A stretch of DNA of 64,000 nt from Actinoplanes sp. KI2 (GCF_025630775.1 NZ_JAOSZE010000040.1:40223-104222); one strand, 5' to 3'. Positions 1-8,668 are shown, numbered from the stretch's first letter. Numbers and translations are program-made. Notes: generated by a model from the sequence alone, not told the origin.

Positions 1-1519
1 GGTCGGACAGGGCCCGCATCATCAGCATCCCGCGGCCGCGGTACTGCGGATCGGCCGGAACCGGCCGCCATCGCCCCCGGTCCGTGACCGTCGACCGGAG
101 TACGCCCTGCTCGTCCAGGTCCACGGTGACGGCGAAGTCGCCCGGGCCGCCGCCGTACGCGTGCTCCACGGCGTTGCCGAGCGCCTCGCCGAGCGCGTGC
201 TGCACCGCGCCCACCTGCGACGGGGACACGCCGAGACCGGCCAGCCAGGTGTTGATCGCGGCACGCGCGACGGCCAGGCTGTCGGGCCGGGCGGGCAGCC
301 GCAGCCGGGGCGGCGGGGGCTGGTCGGCGAGCAGCTCGGCGGCCAGCACGGTGACGTCGTCCTGGTATCCGGCCCAGGCGAACCGCTCGATCAGCAGTCC
401 GCACAGCCGGTCCACCGCGAGGGCGGGCAGCGAGGTGTGCGGCGAGACGGGTTCGGACAGGATCGCCGCGGCGACGGTGGCGAGCTCGGCCCGGCCGGCG
501 TCGAGGCCGCGGCCGGCGCGTTCGATCAGCCCGTCGGAGTAGAGCACGACGAACTCGCCGGGATGCAGGCGGTCGACGTGCAGCCGGGCCGGTTTGCTGC
601 CGACGCCGAGCGGCCCGGCCGCCGCCCCCGGCAGGAAGCGGGCGGCGCCGCCGGGCCCGAGAACCAGCGGCGAGGGATGCGCCCGCGAGGCGTACTCCAG
701 CGTGCCGGTATGCGTGTCGACCAGGACAATGCCGACGGTCGCGCCCTCCGCGGCCGCGATGTGCCCGGCGATGGTGTCGAGCCGGCCGAGCACGTCGAGC
801 ACGCCCGCGCCGTCGATCAGCGCCTGCAGGGCGACCGCGCGCAGTTGGCCCATCACCGCGGCCGCCTCCGGCCCGTGCCCGGTGACGTCGCCGACGAGCA
901 GGGCGACCCGGCCGTCGGGCAGCGCGACGGCGTCGAACCAGTCCCCGCCGGCCGCCGCCTCGGCGCCGGCCACCGAGTAGCGGGCCGCCAGGCGCATCCG
1001 GGGCAGGACCGGCACGCCGTGCGGCAGCAGGCTGCGCTGCAGCGAGAGCACCACGTCGCGGGCCTGCTGGTAACGGCGCTCCGAGTCGTCGGCGCGGGCC
1101 TCGGCGGCCTGCCGCTGGCGTACCCATCGGGTCGTCTCGACGATGTGCACCACCATGCCGGTCACCGCGCCGTCCCCGTCCCGGGTCGGCAGGAACGTGT
1201 AGGTGTAGAAGTCCTCCTCGAGGTGCCCGTCGCCGTCGCGGTCCACCAGCACCCGGCGGTCGGCGTGCGACACGGGCTGTCCGGACGCGTACACCTGGTC
1301 GATCATCTCGAAGATCTGCTGGCCGGCCATCTCGGGAATGACCTCGCGGATCGGCCGGCCGATGATGCCGGCCCGATCGCCGATGCTGGCCCGGGCGGCC
1401 CGGTTCGCGGCGACCACCCGGTGCTGCGGCCCCTCGAACGCCCACAGCACCGCCGGCATCTGTTCGAAGGCCTGGATCACCCCGGCCGCCTCGCCCGCCG
1501 GCTGCTGCTGCTCCGTCAC
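1..1519 (-). CDS. PAS-PP2C(SpoIIE)-HATPase phosphatase, 3' end cut by window edge
   Basis: The gene runs leftwards from a GTG (1519-1517) and has no stop before base 1, so about 506 residues are visible. Three parts can be read. Residues about 10-120 are PAS-like (WAFEGPQHRVVAANRAAR then a charged DRDGDGHLEEDFYTYTFLP stretch). Residues about 160-370 are a SpoIIE/PP2C phosphatase with the metal-binding aspartates in GGDWFDAV, VGDVTGHG, SDGLIER and YQDDVTVL. From about 400 to the edge is a GHKL ATPase of the anti-sigma type, with N-box GEALGNAVEHA, G1 TDRGRW and G2 RGRGML. Such proteins usually switch anti-sigma antagonists by dephosphorylation in partner-switching networks; the actual partner is not visible. 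No transmembrane segment was seen, so it is probably cytoplasmic. The large plus-strand frame across this region is its antisense shadow. Confidence 0.88.
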   Translation of the reverse strand, partial: MTEQQQPAGEAAGVIQAFEQMPAVLWAFEGPQHRVVAANRAARASIGDRAGIIGRPIREVIPEMAGQQIFEMIDQVYASGQPVSHADRRVLVDRDGDGHLEEDFYTYTFLPTRDGDGAVTGMVVHIVETTRWVRQRQAAEARADDSERRYQQARDVVLSLQRSLLPHGVPVLPRMRLAARYSVAGAEAAAGGDWFDAVALPDGRVALLVGDVTGHGPEAAAVMGQLRAVALQALIDGAGVLDVLGRLDTIAGHIAAAEGATVGIVLVDTHTGTLEYASRAHPSPLVLGPGGAARFLPGAAAGPLGVGSKPARLHVDRLHPGEFVVLYSDGLIERAGRGLDAGRAELATVAAAILSEPVSPHTSLPALAVDRLCGLLIERFAWAGYQDDVTVLAAELLADQPPPPRLRLPARPDSLAVARAAINTWLAGLGVSPSQVGAVQHALGEALGNAVEHAYGGGPGDFAVTVDLDEQGVLRSTVTDRGRWRPVPADPQYRGRGMLMMRALSD

Positions 1520-1695
1520 GGCCCCAGCATCGCACCACCCGCCGCACGGCGCCCGACAGGCGGTGCGGCTCTTTGATTCGGCGCCGCTCGCGGCGCGGAT
1601 GGGCCGGCGACGGCAATCTCACAGCCACCGATCTGGGGCGTGGACGGGCTCGAATCCGTGCCGAGACAGTCACCGGCACGGGAGGACAGACCATC

Positions 1696-3432
1696 ATGAC
1701 CGTCAAACGTGTGGCGGCCGCGCTCGGTGTGAGCGCGCTGCTCGCCGGCACGGTGTACGGGCTGGGCCCGAGCACAGCCACGGCGTCGAGCCACCGGGAG
1801 GCGCCGCTGGTCGCCGCCGACCCGGCGATCGACAACACCGACCTGTACGCGTTCGTCAGCCCGGAACGCCCGGGCTACGTCACCTTCATCGCCAACTGGC
1901 AGCCGTTCGAGGAGCCGAACGGTGGCCCCAACTTCTACCCGTTCGCCGCCGACGCCACGTACCTCATCAAGGTCGACAGCGACGGCGACGCCAAGCCCGA
2001 CGCGACGTTCCGCTGGACGTTCAAGAACATCGACAAGCGCGGGACCAACACGTTCCTCTACAACAACGGCCCGGTCACCTCGATCGACGACGAGAACCTG
2101 CTCTTCCGGCAGACCTACACGCTGGAGTCGTCGTTCCACGGCGAGCCGTTCAAGGTACGCGCGCAGGACGTACCGGTGGCGCCGTCCCGGGTCGGGCCGG
2201 CGTCGATGCCCGACTACGGCACGCTGCGCGCGCAGGCCACCCGTACCCTGCCCGGCGGTTGGAAGATCTTCGCCGGTCAGGCCGACGACCCGTTCTTCCT
2301 CGACCTGCGGGTCTTCGACCTGCTGTACGGCGGGAACCTGAGCGAGACCGGGCAGGACACGCTGGCCGGCTACAACGTGAACACCATCGCGATCCAGGTG
2401 CCGTTCAAGGACGTGGCACTGGGCGGCGACGCCAAGCGCAACCCGGTGGTCGGCCTCTGGACCACCACCGAACGCGACCGGGTACGGGTGGCCGACGGCT
2501 CCTCGTACGGCGGCAAGGTGCAGGTGTCGCGCCTGGGCAACCCGCTGGTCAACGAGGTGGTCGTGCCGGCCGGGCTGAAGGACACCTTCAACGCCACCCC
2601 GCCGGACCGGGACGCGAAGATCCCGGCGCTGGTCAAACGGGTCACCAATCCCGAGGTGCCGCAGCTGATCCAGAAGATCTACCAGGTGCCGGCGCCCGCG
2701 ACGCCCCGCAACGACCTGGTCGAGATCTTCCTGACCGGGATCACCACCAAGGCCGGCGGCCCGATCAAGGCCGACCTCAACTCGCAGCTCAACAACGCCG
2801 ACGTGCCGGCCGGCCGGTTCACGCCGTCCGAACAGCTGCGGCTCAACCTGTCGGTGCCGGTGAGCGGGCAGCCCAACCGGCTCGGCGTGCTCGGCGGCGA
2901 CCTGCAGGGCTTCCCGAACGGGCGGCGGCTCACCGACGATGTGGTCGACATCGAGCTGCAGGCCCTCGAAGGGGCGGCGCAGACCGGCAAGCTGGTCGAC
3001 GCGCTCGCCAAGGGCGACGCCGTGGACGCGAACAACCAGCCGTTCGGGGCGAAGTTCCCGTACGTCGCGCTGCCCAACTCGCTGGCGGTCAACTCGCAGG
3101 GCGGCGCCGCGGCGCAACCGCAGGCCGCCCCGCCGGCGACCGACCCCACCGCCACGGCCGACTCCGGCCCGGCCGGCGCGGGTGTGCCCGACGCCGACCA
3201 GTCCGATGCCGCCGCGGCGCCCGGGGCCGGCGTTCCGGACGCCACGGAACCCGCGGCCGCCGAAGGCACCGGCAGCGGAACCTGGATGACCAAGCCCGTG
3301 GCGTACGCGACCGGCCTCACCGGCCTCGGCGCCCTGGTCATCGCGTTCGGTCTGCTCGCCTTCCTGCGCCGCCGCCGTCGGCCGGTCTCGCCGCAACCCT
3401 TCTCCGACCCCGACCAGACAGCCCAGTTGTGA
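1696..3432 (+). CDS. DUF4331 family secreted, C-terminally anchored protein
   Basis: 578 residues. The ATG at 1696 follows GGAGGA at 1681-1686. It starts a signal peptide (MTVKRVAAALGVSALLAGT) ending near TATASSHREAP. The mature part has the DUF4331 signature: SHREAPL at the mature start, a NTDLYAFVSPE block, and a duplicated domain core (FPNGRRLTDDVVDIELQAL near residue 415). Residues about 470-540 are a low-complexity Ala/Pro/Asp linker. A membrane helix (ATGLTGLGALVIAFGLLAF) and an Arg-rich tail (RRRRRP) follow, so it should be displayed outside the cell on a single anchor. DUF4331 has no established biochemical function. A perfect 15-bp hairpin separates it from the TPR and NicO genes downstream, with which it seems to form a functional set. 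Confidence 0.85.
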   Translation: MTVKRVAAALGVSALLAGTVYGLGPSTATASSHREAPLVAADPAIDNTDLYAFVSPERPGYVTFIANWQPFEEPNGGPNFYPFAADATYLIKVDSDGDAKPDATFRWTFKNIDKRGTNTFLYNNGPVTSIDDENLLFRQTYTLESSFHGEPFKVRAQDVPVAPSRVGPASMPDYGTLRAQATRTLPGGWKIFAGQADDPFFLDLRVFDLLYGGNLSETGQDTLAGYNVNTIAIQVPFKDVALGGDAKRNPVVGLWTTTERDRVRVADGSSYGGKVQVSRLGNPLVNEVVVPAGLKDTFNATPPDRDAKIPALVKRVTNPEVPQLIQKIYQVPAPATPRNDLVEIFLTGITTKAGGPIKADLNSQLNNADVPAGRFTPSEQLRLNLSVPVSGQPNRLGVLGGDLQGFPNGRRLTDDVVDIELQALEGAAQTGKLVDALAKGDAVDANNQPFGAKFPYVALPNSLAVNSQGGAAAQPQAAPPATDPTATADSGPAGAGVPDADQSDAAAAPGAGVPDATEPAAAEGTGSGTWMTKPVAYATGLTGLGALVIAFGLLAFLRRRRRPVSPQPFSDPDQTAQL

Positions 3433-3438
3433 CCCGAC

Positions 3439-3472
3439 CCGGGTGGGCGCGCCGACCGGCGCGCCCACCCGG
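3439..3472 (+). terminator. Strong hairpin between DUF4331 and TPR genes
   Basis: Perfect 15-bp stem CCGGGTGGGCGCGCC / GGCGCGCCCACCCGG with a GACC loop, starting 6 nt after the DUF4331 stop. There is no clear U-tract, as is common in high-GC actinomycetes. It may be a terminator or a processing/attenuation site, because the next gene starts only 21 nt later with its own RBS. Confidence 0.7.
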
Positions 3473-3493
3473 CGTATCTCTTGGAGGAGCGTC

Positions 3494-4783
3494 ATGCGCC
3501 GCACCCTGATCAGCCTCGCTCTCGCCGCCGCGCTGCTCGGCGTCGCCGGCATCGCGGTGCGGCCGCACAGCGCGTCGCCGGCCGCGCTGACCGCCGCACC
3601 GCCCGTGGACCAGCTGGCCGACCGGGTCGCCCGCGCCCAGCAGCACCTGCGCGACGTGCCCGGCGACTGGGGAGGCTGGGCCACGCTCGGCGCCACCTAC
3701 CTCGAACAGGCCCGGGTCACCGCCGACCCGGCCCTCTACCCGCAGGCCGAGCAGGCCGCCCGCAAGTCTCTGGCGCTGCGCCGGGACGGCAACGGCGGCG
3801 CGCTGGTCGTGCTCGGCGCGCTGGCCAACGCCCGGCACGACTTCGCCACCGCCCGCGACCAGGCCCACGCCGCGCTGAAGGTGGACACCGCCGACGCCGA
3901 TGCGTACGGGGTGCTCGCCGACGCGCTCACCCAGCTGGGCGACGCCCGGGGTGCGACCGACGCCGTCCAGCACATGCTCGACACCCGGCCCGGCCTGGCC
4001 GCGTACGCCCGCGCCTCCTACGACCTCGAGCTGCGCGGCCGGCTTGCGGACGCCGACCGGCTCATGCGCCGGGCGCTGGACGACGCGGCCGACCCGCACG
4101 ACGCCGCCTTCTGCCACACCCAGCTCGGCGAGCTCGCGTTCGGCCGCGGCGACCTGCGTACGGCCGGCGACCAGTACGCGGCCGCCCTCGCCGCCGACCC
4201 GTCCTCGGTGGCGGCCCAGCGCGGTCGGGCCCGGGTCCGGGCCGCGCAGGGCGACCTGCCGGGCGCGCTGGCCGACTATGCCGATCTCACCGCCCGGCTG
4301 CCCGGGCCGTCCTCCCTGATCGAGTACGCCGAGCTGCTCACCGTCGCCGGCCGCTCCGCGCAGGCCCAGCAGCAGCTGTCCCTGGCGGCGGCCGCGCAGC
4401 GGCTCTTCACCGCCAACGGCGGCCGCGACGACCTGGCCACCGCGCAGCTGGCGCTGGCCGAGGGCCGGCCCGCCGACGCGGTCAAGGCGGCGAGCGCCGA
4501 ATGGGCCCGGCGGCACCACCCGGACGTCGCGGACACCGTCGCCTGGTCGTTGCACGCCGCCGGGCGCGACAACGAGGCTCTCACCTACGCGAGGCAGGCG
4601 ATCGCGGGCGGCGCGCACCCGGCCACCTACGCCTACCACCTCGGCATGATCAGCCTGGCCCTCGGTCATCGCGCCGAGGCCCGCGCCGAACTGGCCCGCG
4701 CGCTGGCCACCAACCCGTACTTCTCGCCCGCCGACGGGCCCACCGCCCGCCGCGCCCTGTCCGCCCTCGGAGACGCCCGATGA
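3494..4783 (+). CDS. TPR repeat exported/anchored protein
   Basis: 429 residues. The ATG at 3494 is preceded by GGAGGAGC. The N-terminus (MRRTLISLALAAALLGVAGIAV) is a signal peptide or anchor. The rest is alpha-helical with repeated TPR-like pairs, for example WATLGATYLEQARV, ALVVLGALANARHDFATARDQA, AYGVLADALTQLGDARGATDAV, CHTQLGELAFGRGDLRTAGDQY and YAYHLGMISLALGHRAEARAEL, so it is probably an extracytoplasmic scaffold. The stop overlaps the first candidate start of the NicO transporter (ATGA), which suggests translational coupling. No catalytic motif was seen. It sits between a DUF4331 gene and a Ni/Co transporter, so a role in metal handling or in assembling the DUF4331 protein is an inference from context only. 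Confidence 0.8.
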   Translation: MRRTLISLALAAALLGVAGIAVRPHSASPAALTAAPPVDQLADRVARAQQHLRDVPGDWGGWATLGATYLEQARVTADPALYPQAEQAARKSLALRRDGNGGALVVLGALANARHDFATARDQAHAALKVDTADADAYGVLADALTQLGDARGATDAVQHMLDTRPGLAAYARASYDLELRGRLADADRLMRRALDDAADPHDAAFCHTQLGELAFGRGDLRTAGDQYAAALAADPSSVAAQRGRARVRAAQGDLPGALADYADLTARLPGPSSLIEYAELLTVAGRSAQAQQQLSLAAAAQRLFTANGGRDDLATAQLALAEGRPADAVKAASAEWARRHHPDVADTVAWSLHAAGRDNEALTYARQAIAGGAHPATYAYHLGMISLALGHRAEARAELARALATNPYFSPADGPTARRALSALGDAR

Positions 4784-4837
4784 GCCGACTCGCCCGCCCC
4801 CGCCCTCGGAGACGCCCGATGAGCCGACTCGCCCGCC
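4761..4837 (+). repeat. 39-bp tandem duplication spanning the NicO start codon
   Basis: Two 38-bp identical copies (4761-4798 and 4800-4837) repeat the end of the TPR gene and the start of the NicO gene with a period of 39 bp. Each copy holds ATGAGCCGACTC, so two in-frame starts (4780 and 4819) exist 13 codons apart. The first ATG overlaps the TPR stop; the second gives the better signal peptide. Confidence 0.95.
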
Positions 4838-6432
4838 TGCTGCTCGTGCCGGCCGCCGCCGTCGTGTCCGGTCTGCTCGCCCCGGCCGCGCCCGCCCAGG
4901 CGCACCCGCTGGGCAACTTCTCGATCAACCAGTACGCCGAGCTCACCGTCCGCACCGACCGCGTCGACGTGCTCGCCCTCTCGGACATCGCGGAGATACC
5001 GACCCTGCAGGAGAAGCCGCTGATCGACACCGACGGCGACGGTCGGTTGTCCGATGCCGAGCGGGCCGCTTACGCCGTCGCCGAATGCCGCCGGTACGCG
5101 GACGCGTTCGCCGTCACCGCCGACGGTTCGAGGCTGACGTGGACGGTCACCGAGCCGGGCTACCGGCTCGCGCCCGGGGCGGGTGGACTGTCCACCGGCC
5201 GGCTGACCTGCTCGTTCGGCGCGCAGGCCAGGGCCACGACCCTGCGGGTCGACAACCGCTATCGGTCCGGCCGGGTGGGCTGGCGCGAGCTCACTGCACA
5301 CGGCGATGGCGTACGCATCGACAGCGCCCTGCCGGTCGAGAGCGTGAGCGGGCGGCTCACCTCGTACCCGCGCGAGCTGCTGACCTCGGCCCCCGACGTG
5401 CGCACCGCGACGATCCGGGTCGGCGGTTCCGGCGGCCGGGCCGTGGGCACCCCGGCCCGGCTCGCCGCGAGCGGCCCGAACTGGCTGACCTCGGCGCAGA
5501 GCCGGGTCGAGTCGGTGGTCGGCGGCCGGTTGACGCCGCTCGTGGTCGGACTCGCCTTCCTGCTGGCCCTGCTGCTCGGGGCGGGGCACGCGGCCCTGCC
5601 CGGCCACGGCAAGACGGTGATGGCGGCCTACTTCGCCGGACGCCGCGGGCGGATCCGGGACGCCCTCGCCGTGGGCGGCACCGTGACGCTGGCGCACACC
5701 GGGGGCGTCCTGGTCGTGGGCCTGCTGCTGAGCACGTCGACCGCCCTGGCCGGCGAGCAACTGCTGGCCTGGCTGGGCGCCGCCAGCGGCCTCCTGGTGG
5801 CCGGCGTAGGCCTCGCCATGCTGGTCTCCGCCCGCCGAGCCCGCCGCCACCGGCACGCCCCACACGACCACGACCACACCCACCCGCACGGCCACGACCA
5901 CGACCACACCCACCCGCACGGCCACGACCACGACCACACCCACCCGCACGGCCACGATCACGCCGGCCACCCGCACGACGCCCACACGCACGACAGTCAC
6001 CCGCACGACGGCCACTCGCACGACGCCCACCCGCACGGCCATGGGTTGGGGCACCACCACGGGCACGGACATGACCACCGGCCGGGTGGTCGGCTCGGGC
6101 TGGCCGGCATCGGGCTCGCCGGCGGCCTGGTACCGAGCCCGTCCGCGCTGGTGGTGCTGCTCGCCGCGATCGGCCTCGGCCGGGCGGGTCTCGGCGTGCT
6201 GCTGGTCCTCGCGTACGGGATCGGCATGGCCGGCACCCTCACCGCGGTCGGACTCCTCCTGGTCGTCGCCCAGCGCAGGCTGGGCCGGCTGGTCGCGCGC
6301 GGCGGCCACGCCGCCCGCCTGAGCGCCCGCGCGACCCGCCTGACCAGCCGCATCTCGGCCGGAGCCCCTACCGCCACGGCCGCCCTCGTCGTCCTGGTCG
6401 GACTCGGCATGGGCGTCCGGGCCGTGATCTGA
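4819..6432 (+). CDS. NicO/RcnA-type nickel-cobalt transporter with EF-hand-like ectodomain and His-rich loop
   Basis: 537 residues from the ATG at 4819 (550 from 4780). A signal peptide ends near PAQAHPLGNFS. An outside domain of about 200 residues follows, with an EF-hand-like loop (DTDGDGRLSDAE). The transporter part begins near residue 235: a first helix (LVVGLAFLLALLLGAGHAAL), then the family motif LPGHGKTVMAAYFAG and LAHTGG. Between the third and fourth membrane segments is a His-rich loop of about 75 residues (HDHDHTHPHG three times, then HPHD/HSHD/HGHG units). Further membrane helices follow (LAGIGLAGGLVPSPSALVVL and onwards). NicO/RcnA proteins move Ni2+ or Co2+, and His loops often mark efflux or buffering. 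Direction of transport cannot be read from sequence. The upstream coupling to the TPR gene implies co-expression. Confidence 0.87.
   Translation: MSRLARLLLVPAAAVVSGLLAPAAPAQAHPLGNFSINQYAELTVRTDRVDVLALSDIAEIPTLQEKPLIDTDGDGRLSDAERAAYAVAECRRYADAFAVTADGSRLTWTVTEPGYRLAPGAGGLSTGRLTCSFGAQARATTLRVDNRYRSGRVGWRELTAHGDGVRIDSALPVESVSGRLTSYPRELLTSAPDVRTATIRVGGSGGRAVGTPARLAASGPNWLTSAQSRVESVVGGRLTPLVVGLAFLLALLLGAGHAALPGHGKTVMAAYFAGRRGRIRDALAVGGTVTLAHTGGVLVVGLLLSTSTALAGEQLLAWLGAASGLLVAGVGLAMLVSARRARRHRHAPHDHDHTHPHGHDHDHTHPHGHDHDHTHPHGHDHAGHPHDAHTHDSHPHDGHSHDAHPHGHGLGHHHGHGHDHRPGGRLGLAGIGLAGGLVPSPSALVVLLAAIGLGRAGLGVLLVLAYGIGMAGTLTAVGLLLVVAQRRLGRLVARGGHAARLSARATRLTSRISAGAPTATAALVVLVGLGMGVRAVI
5863..5952 (+). 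repeat. Three perfect 30-bp tandem repeats coding the His loop
   Basis: Three identical 30-bp units (5863-5892, 5893-5922, 5923-5952) each encode HDHDHTHPHG inside the NicO transporter. Degenerate His-rich codons continue to about 6080. Identical units at the DNA level point to recent slippage or recombination, so loop length may vary between strains. Confidence 0.95.
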
Positions 6433-6453
6433 GCCAAGAGGCACCATTGGCGC

Positions 6454-6894
6454 ATGGAGGACGACGCCACCCTGCTGGCGGAGGCCATCGCCGTGGCCTG
6501 CCGCGCCCACCGCGGCCAGCGTTATCCCAGTCCCGAGCGCGAGCCGTACATCCAGCATCCGCTGCGGGTCATGCTGGCCGTCCGTCCCCTTCGCACGCGG
6601 ATGGTGGCGGTGCTCCACGACGTTCTGGAGGACACCGCGGTAACCGCCGGCGACCTGCGCGAAGCCGGCCTCCCCGACCGGGTCGTCGCGGCGGTCGTCG
6701 CGTTGACCCATCGGCCGGAGCAGACGTACGAGGAGTACATCGAGCAGGTGGCCGCTGATCCGCTGGCTCGTCAGGTCAAGCTCGCCGATCTCGCGGACAA
6801 CCTCGCCAACAACCGGCGCCTGGCCCCGACGCCGGACGTGGTCGACCGCATCGACCGCTATGAACGGGCCGAACGACGGCTCCGCGCCCTATGA
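6454..6894 (+). CDS. HD-domain phosphohydrolase (SpoT/MESH1-like small protein)
   Basis: 146 residues from the ATG at 6454. The HD signature is present: H in YIQHPLRV, HD in AVLHDVLEDTAV and the downstream D in KLADLADNLANN. This spacing matches single-domain (p)ppGpp hydrolase-like proteins. No synthetase or TGS domain is present. The real substrate could be ppGpp or another nucleotide. It follows the NicO gene by 21 nt on the same strand, so it may be read through, and its end overlaps the convergent kinase gene by 6 bp. Confidence 0.85.
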   Translation: MEDDATLLAEAIAVACRAHRGQRYPSPEREPYIQHPLRVMLAVRPLRTRMVAVLHDVLEDTAVTAGDLREAGLPDRVVAAVVALTHRPEQTYEEYIEQVAADPLARQVKLADLADNLANNRRLAPTPDVVDRIDRYERAERRLRAL

Positions 6895-7854
6895 CAGTCC
6901 CGGCACGAGCAGCCTGCACCACCGGCCGAGGAAGCCGGGACCGGCCGCACGCACCTCGTGGACGTCGGGTCGGATCGGGACTCGCGTTGCGGCGGGGCGG
7001 AACCGGACGGCACCGCCGGCCGGGCGGCGCGGCGCCGGTACGGCGTAAACGCCGATCGCCCTGGTCATCGCGTCGCGCAGGGCGGTCCGGACGTCGGTGG
7101 CGCTCGGACGACGGTCCGGGTCCGGTGTCAGCAGGGGCGTGATGATGCTGTGCAACGGTCCCGGCCGTTGCGGCGGGTCGGGTGGCCCGGACAGCAGGGC
7201 CGACAGCGACTCGGCGACGCTCGGCCGGGCAAACGGCGGACGGCCCTCGACCGCGTAGTAGAGGGTGGCGCCCAGCGACCACAGATCGCCCGGTTCGCCC
7301 GAGACTCCGCGGCGTAGTTGTTCCGGGGCCACGTAACTGGGCGAACCGAGAATCGGTTCCCCCGGACCGGCCGGCTCGGCGCCCACCGCGGCCAGGCCGA
7401 AGTCGGCCAGCACGACGCGGCCGTCGGCGGCGATCAACACGTTGCGCGGCTTGACGTCACGGTGCACGACACCCGCCGCGTGCGCCGCCTCCAGGGCCTC
7501 CAGCACGGCCAGTCCTATCCGGGCGGCATCCCGGTGGGTCAGCGGACCCCCCTCGCTCACCACCTCGTGCAGCGAGCGCGACGGGACATACTCCATGATG
7601 ATCCAGGACCGCCCGTCCGCCTGGACGACGTCGAAGATCCGGATCACATGGGGATGATCGAGTCGAGCCGCGGCGCGCGCCTCGCGCACGGTGTCCCGGA
7701 CGGCCGGAGCCCGGACACACTTGACCGCGACCTCGCGGTCGAGCAGCTCATCGTGTGCCCGATACACCCGCCCCATACCGCCGGCGCCAAGGAGCGCGAT
7801 CAGCCGGTAGCGGCCGGCCACCCTCTCGACACCGGCATTCTCCTCCAACCGCAT
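6889..7854 (-). CDS. Soluble PknB-type Ser/Thr protein kinase
   Basis: 321 residues from the ATG at 7854. I chose this start because GGGGGAGG lies just upstream; the frame itself opens 13 codons earlier. All kinase motifs are intact: Gly loop LLGAGGMGRVYRA, Lys in EVAVKCV, catalytic loop VVHRDVKPRNVLI, DFG in LADFGLAAVG, and APE-like YVAPEQL. After the kinase domain (to about residue 250) there is only a short basic tail, with no membrane helix and no PASTA repeats, so it should be cytosolic. It lies 85 nt downstream of the RskA-like anti-sigma gene on the same strand, so the kinase may belong to the same stress-signalling unit. Its 3' end overlaps the HD gene tail to tail. Confidence 0.9.
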   Translation of the reverse strand: MRLEENAGVERVAGRYRLIALLGAGGMGRVYRAHDELLDREVAVKCVRAPAVRDTVREARAAARLDHPHVIRIFDVVQADGRSWIIMEYVPSRSLHEVVSEGGPLTHRDAARIGLAVLEALEAAHAAGVVHRDVKPRNVLIAADGRVVLADFGLAAVGAEPAGPGEPILGSPSYVAPEQLRRGVSGEPGDLWSLGATLYYAVEGRPPFARPSVAESLSALLSGPPDPPQRPGPLHSIITPLLTPDPDRRPSATDVRTALRDAMTRAIGVYAVPAPRRPAGGAVRFRPAATRVPIRPDVHEVRAAGPGFLGRWCRLLVPGLS

Positions 7855-7939
7855 GCCGTCACCTCCCCCGCGCCGATTCCTGGCGATGGACACCGGGGAT
7901 TCGGAGTCGATCGGCGGTCGGCTCGGTGAGCCCGCGACG

Positions 7940-8668
7940 TCAGGTCAGGTTGACCTTCCCGACCACCGATCCGGTCGGCTTGAGCGAGCCGGGAGCCGGT
8001 TCGACCGTGACCGCCACGGCGGACGAGGCCGACAGATTCTCGACGACATGGACGACCGAGGTCTGCCCGGTGCCGGCCGGCACCGGGCCGTTCGCGCCGA
8101 CCGTCCATGCCTCGTAGACGTTGCCGGGTGCGGGTGCCTCGGTGGGGGCCACCAGGATCACTCCGGCGTCGTGCAGGCGCGACGACGCGACGGTCACGTG
8201 GCCGCCGGTGCTCAGCGAGTCCTGCCGTACGACCAGGTCGGGCGCGGCGAGGATGGCCTGTACCCGGGCATTGGCGGACCGCGCGGCCTCGGCGACGTCT
8301 TGCTCGTGGTGGACGCGCTGCTCCTGGATCACGAACACGGCGACGCCCGCCGCCGCGGCCGCAACGACCGCGGCGGCCGCCGCCGTCAAGCGCATCCGCA
8401 GCGAGCCGGACCGGCGTGGCCGCCCCGGCGCGCGCGGCGCCACCTGCCGGGTCGTCGCGATCTCGGCCAGCACGGTGTCCCGAAGGGTCGCCGGCGGAAC
8501 CGACCAGGCGCCGTCGGCGAGGCGGGCCGCCGTCTGCTGCAGCTCGGCCGCCTCGGCCCGGCATGCCTCGCAGTCGCGCAGGTGCCGGTCGAAAGCGGCC
8601 CGCTCGAGATCGTCGACCGCGTCCAGCGCGTACGCGCCGACCAGCGCGTGGATGTCCTCGCCGCTCAC
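7940..8668 (-). CDS. rskA: RskA-type anti-sigma factor
   Basis: 242 residues. The N-terminal zinc anti-sigma helix has H-x3-C-x2-C (HLRDCEACR, residues about 29-37). A single membrane helix follows (LTAAAAAVVAAAAAGVAVFV, about 93-112). The outside domain is of the anti-sigma-K type (APAPGNVYEAWTVGANGPVPAG near residue 185). The start codon overlaps the sigma stop (ATGA), so the two proteins are made at a coupled ratio. The expected role is to hold the partner sigma at the membrane until regulated proteolysis of the anti-sigma releases it. The symbol is given by family resemblance to the mycobacterial SigK/RskA pair; the inducing signal is unknown. Confidence 0.88.
   Translation of the reverse strand: MSGEDIHALVGAYALDAVDDLERAAFDRHLRDCEACRAEAAELQQTAARLADGAWSVPPATLRDTVLAEIATTRQVAPRAPGRPRRSGSLRMRLTAAAAAVVAAAAAGVAVFVIQEQRVHHEQDVAEAARSANARVQAILAAPDLVVRQDSLSTGGHVTVASSRLHDAGVILVAPTEAPAPGNVYEAWTVGANGPVPAGTGQTSVVHVVENLSASSAVAVTVEPAPGSLKPTGSVVGKVNLT

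Noticed and set aside
161..1576. Long plus-strand frame across the SpoIIE phosphatase
   Set aside because: It is antisense to a gene with complete phosphatase and ATPase motifs and has a low-complexity Arg/Gly/Gln composition typical of GC-rich shadows.
1581..1596. Short hairpin GCGCCGC-TC-GCGGCGC before DUF4331
   Set aside because: The 2-nt loop is too tight for a natural stem of full length, and it lies between two divergent starts, where a terminator makes no sense.
1640..1665. T-arm-like sequence (GGGCTCGAATCCGT) as a tRNA gene
   Set aside because: The loop is one base too long, and no acceptor, D or anticodon stems fit around it.
1516..3696. 726-codon minus-strand frame
   Set aside because: Antisense to the DUF4331 gene, which has a signal peptide, family motifs and an RBS.
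5863..5952. Regular 30-bp repeats as a possible CRISPR array
   Set aside because: The units are directly adjacent with no spacers and code a His-rich loop in frame.
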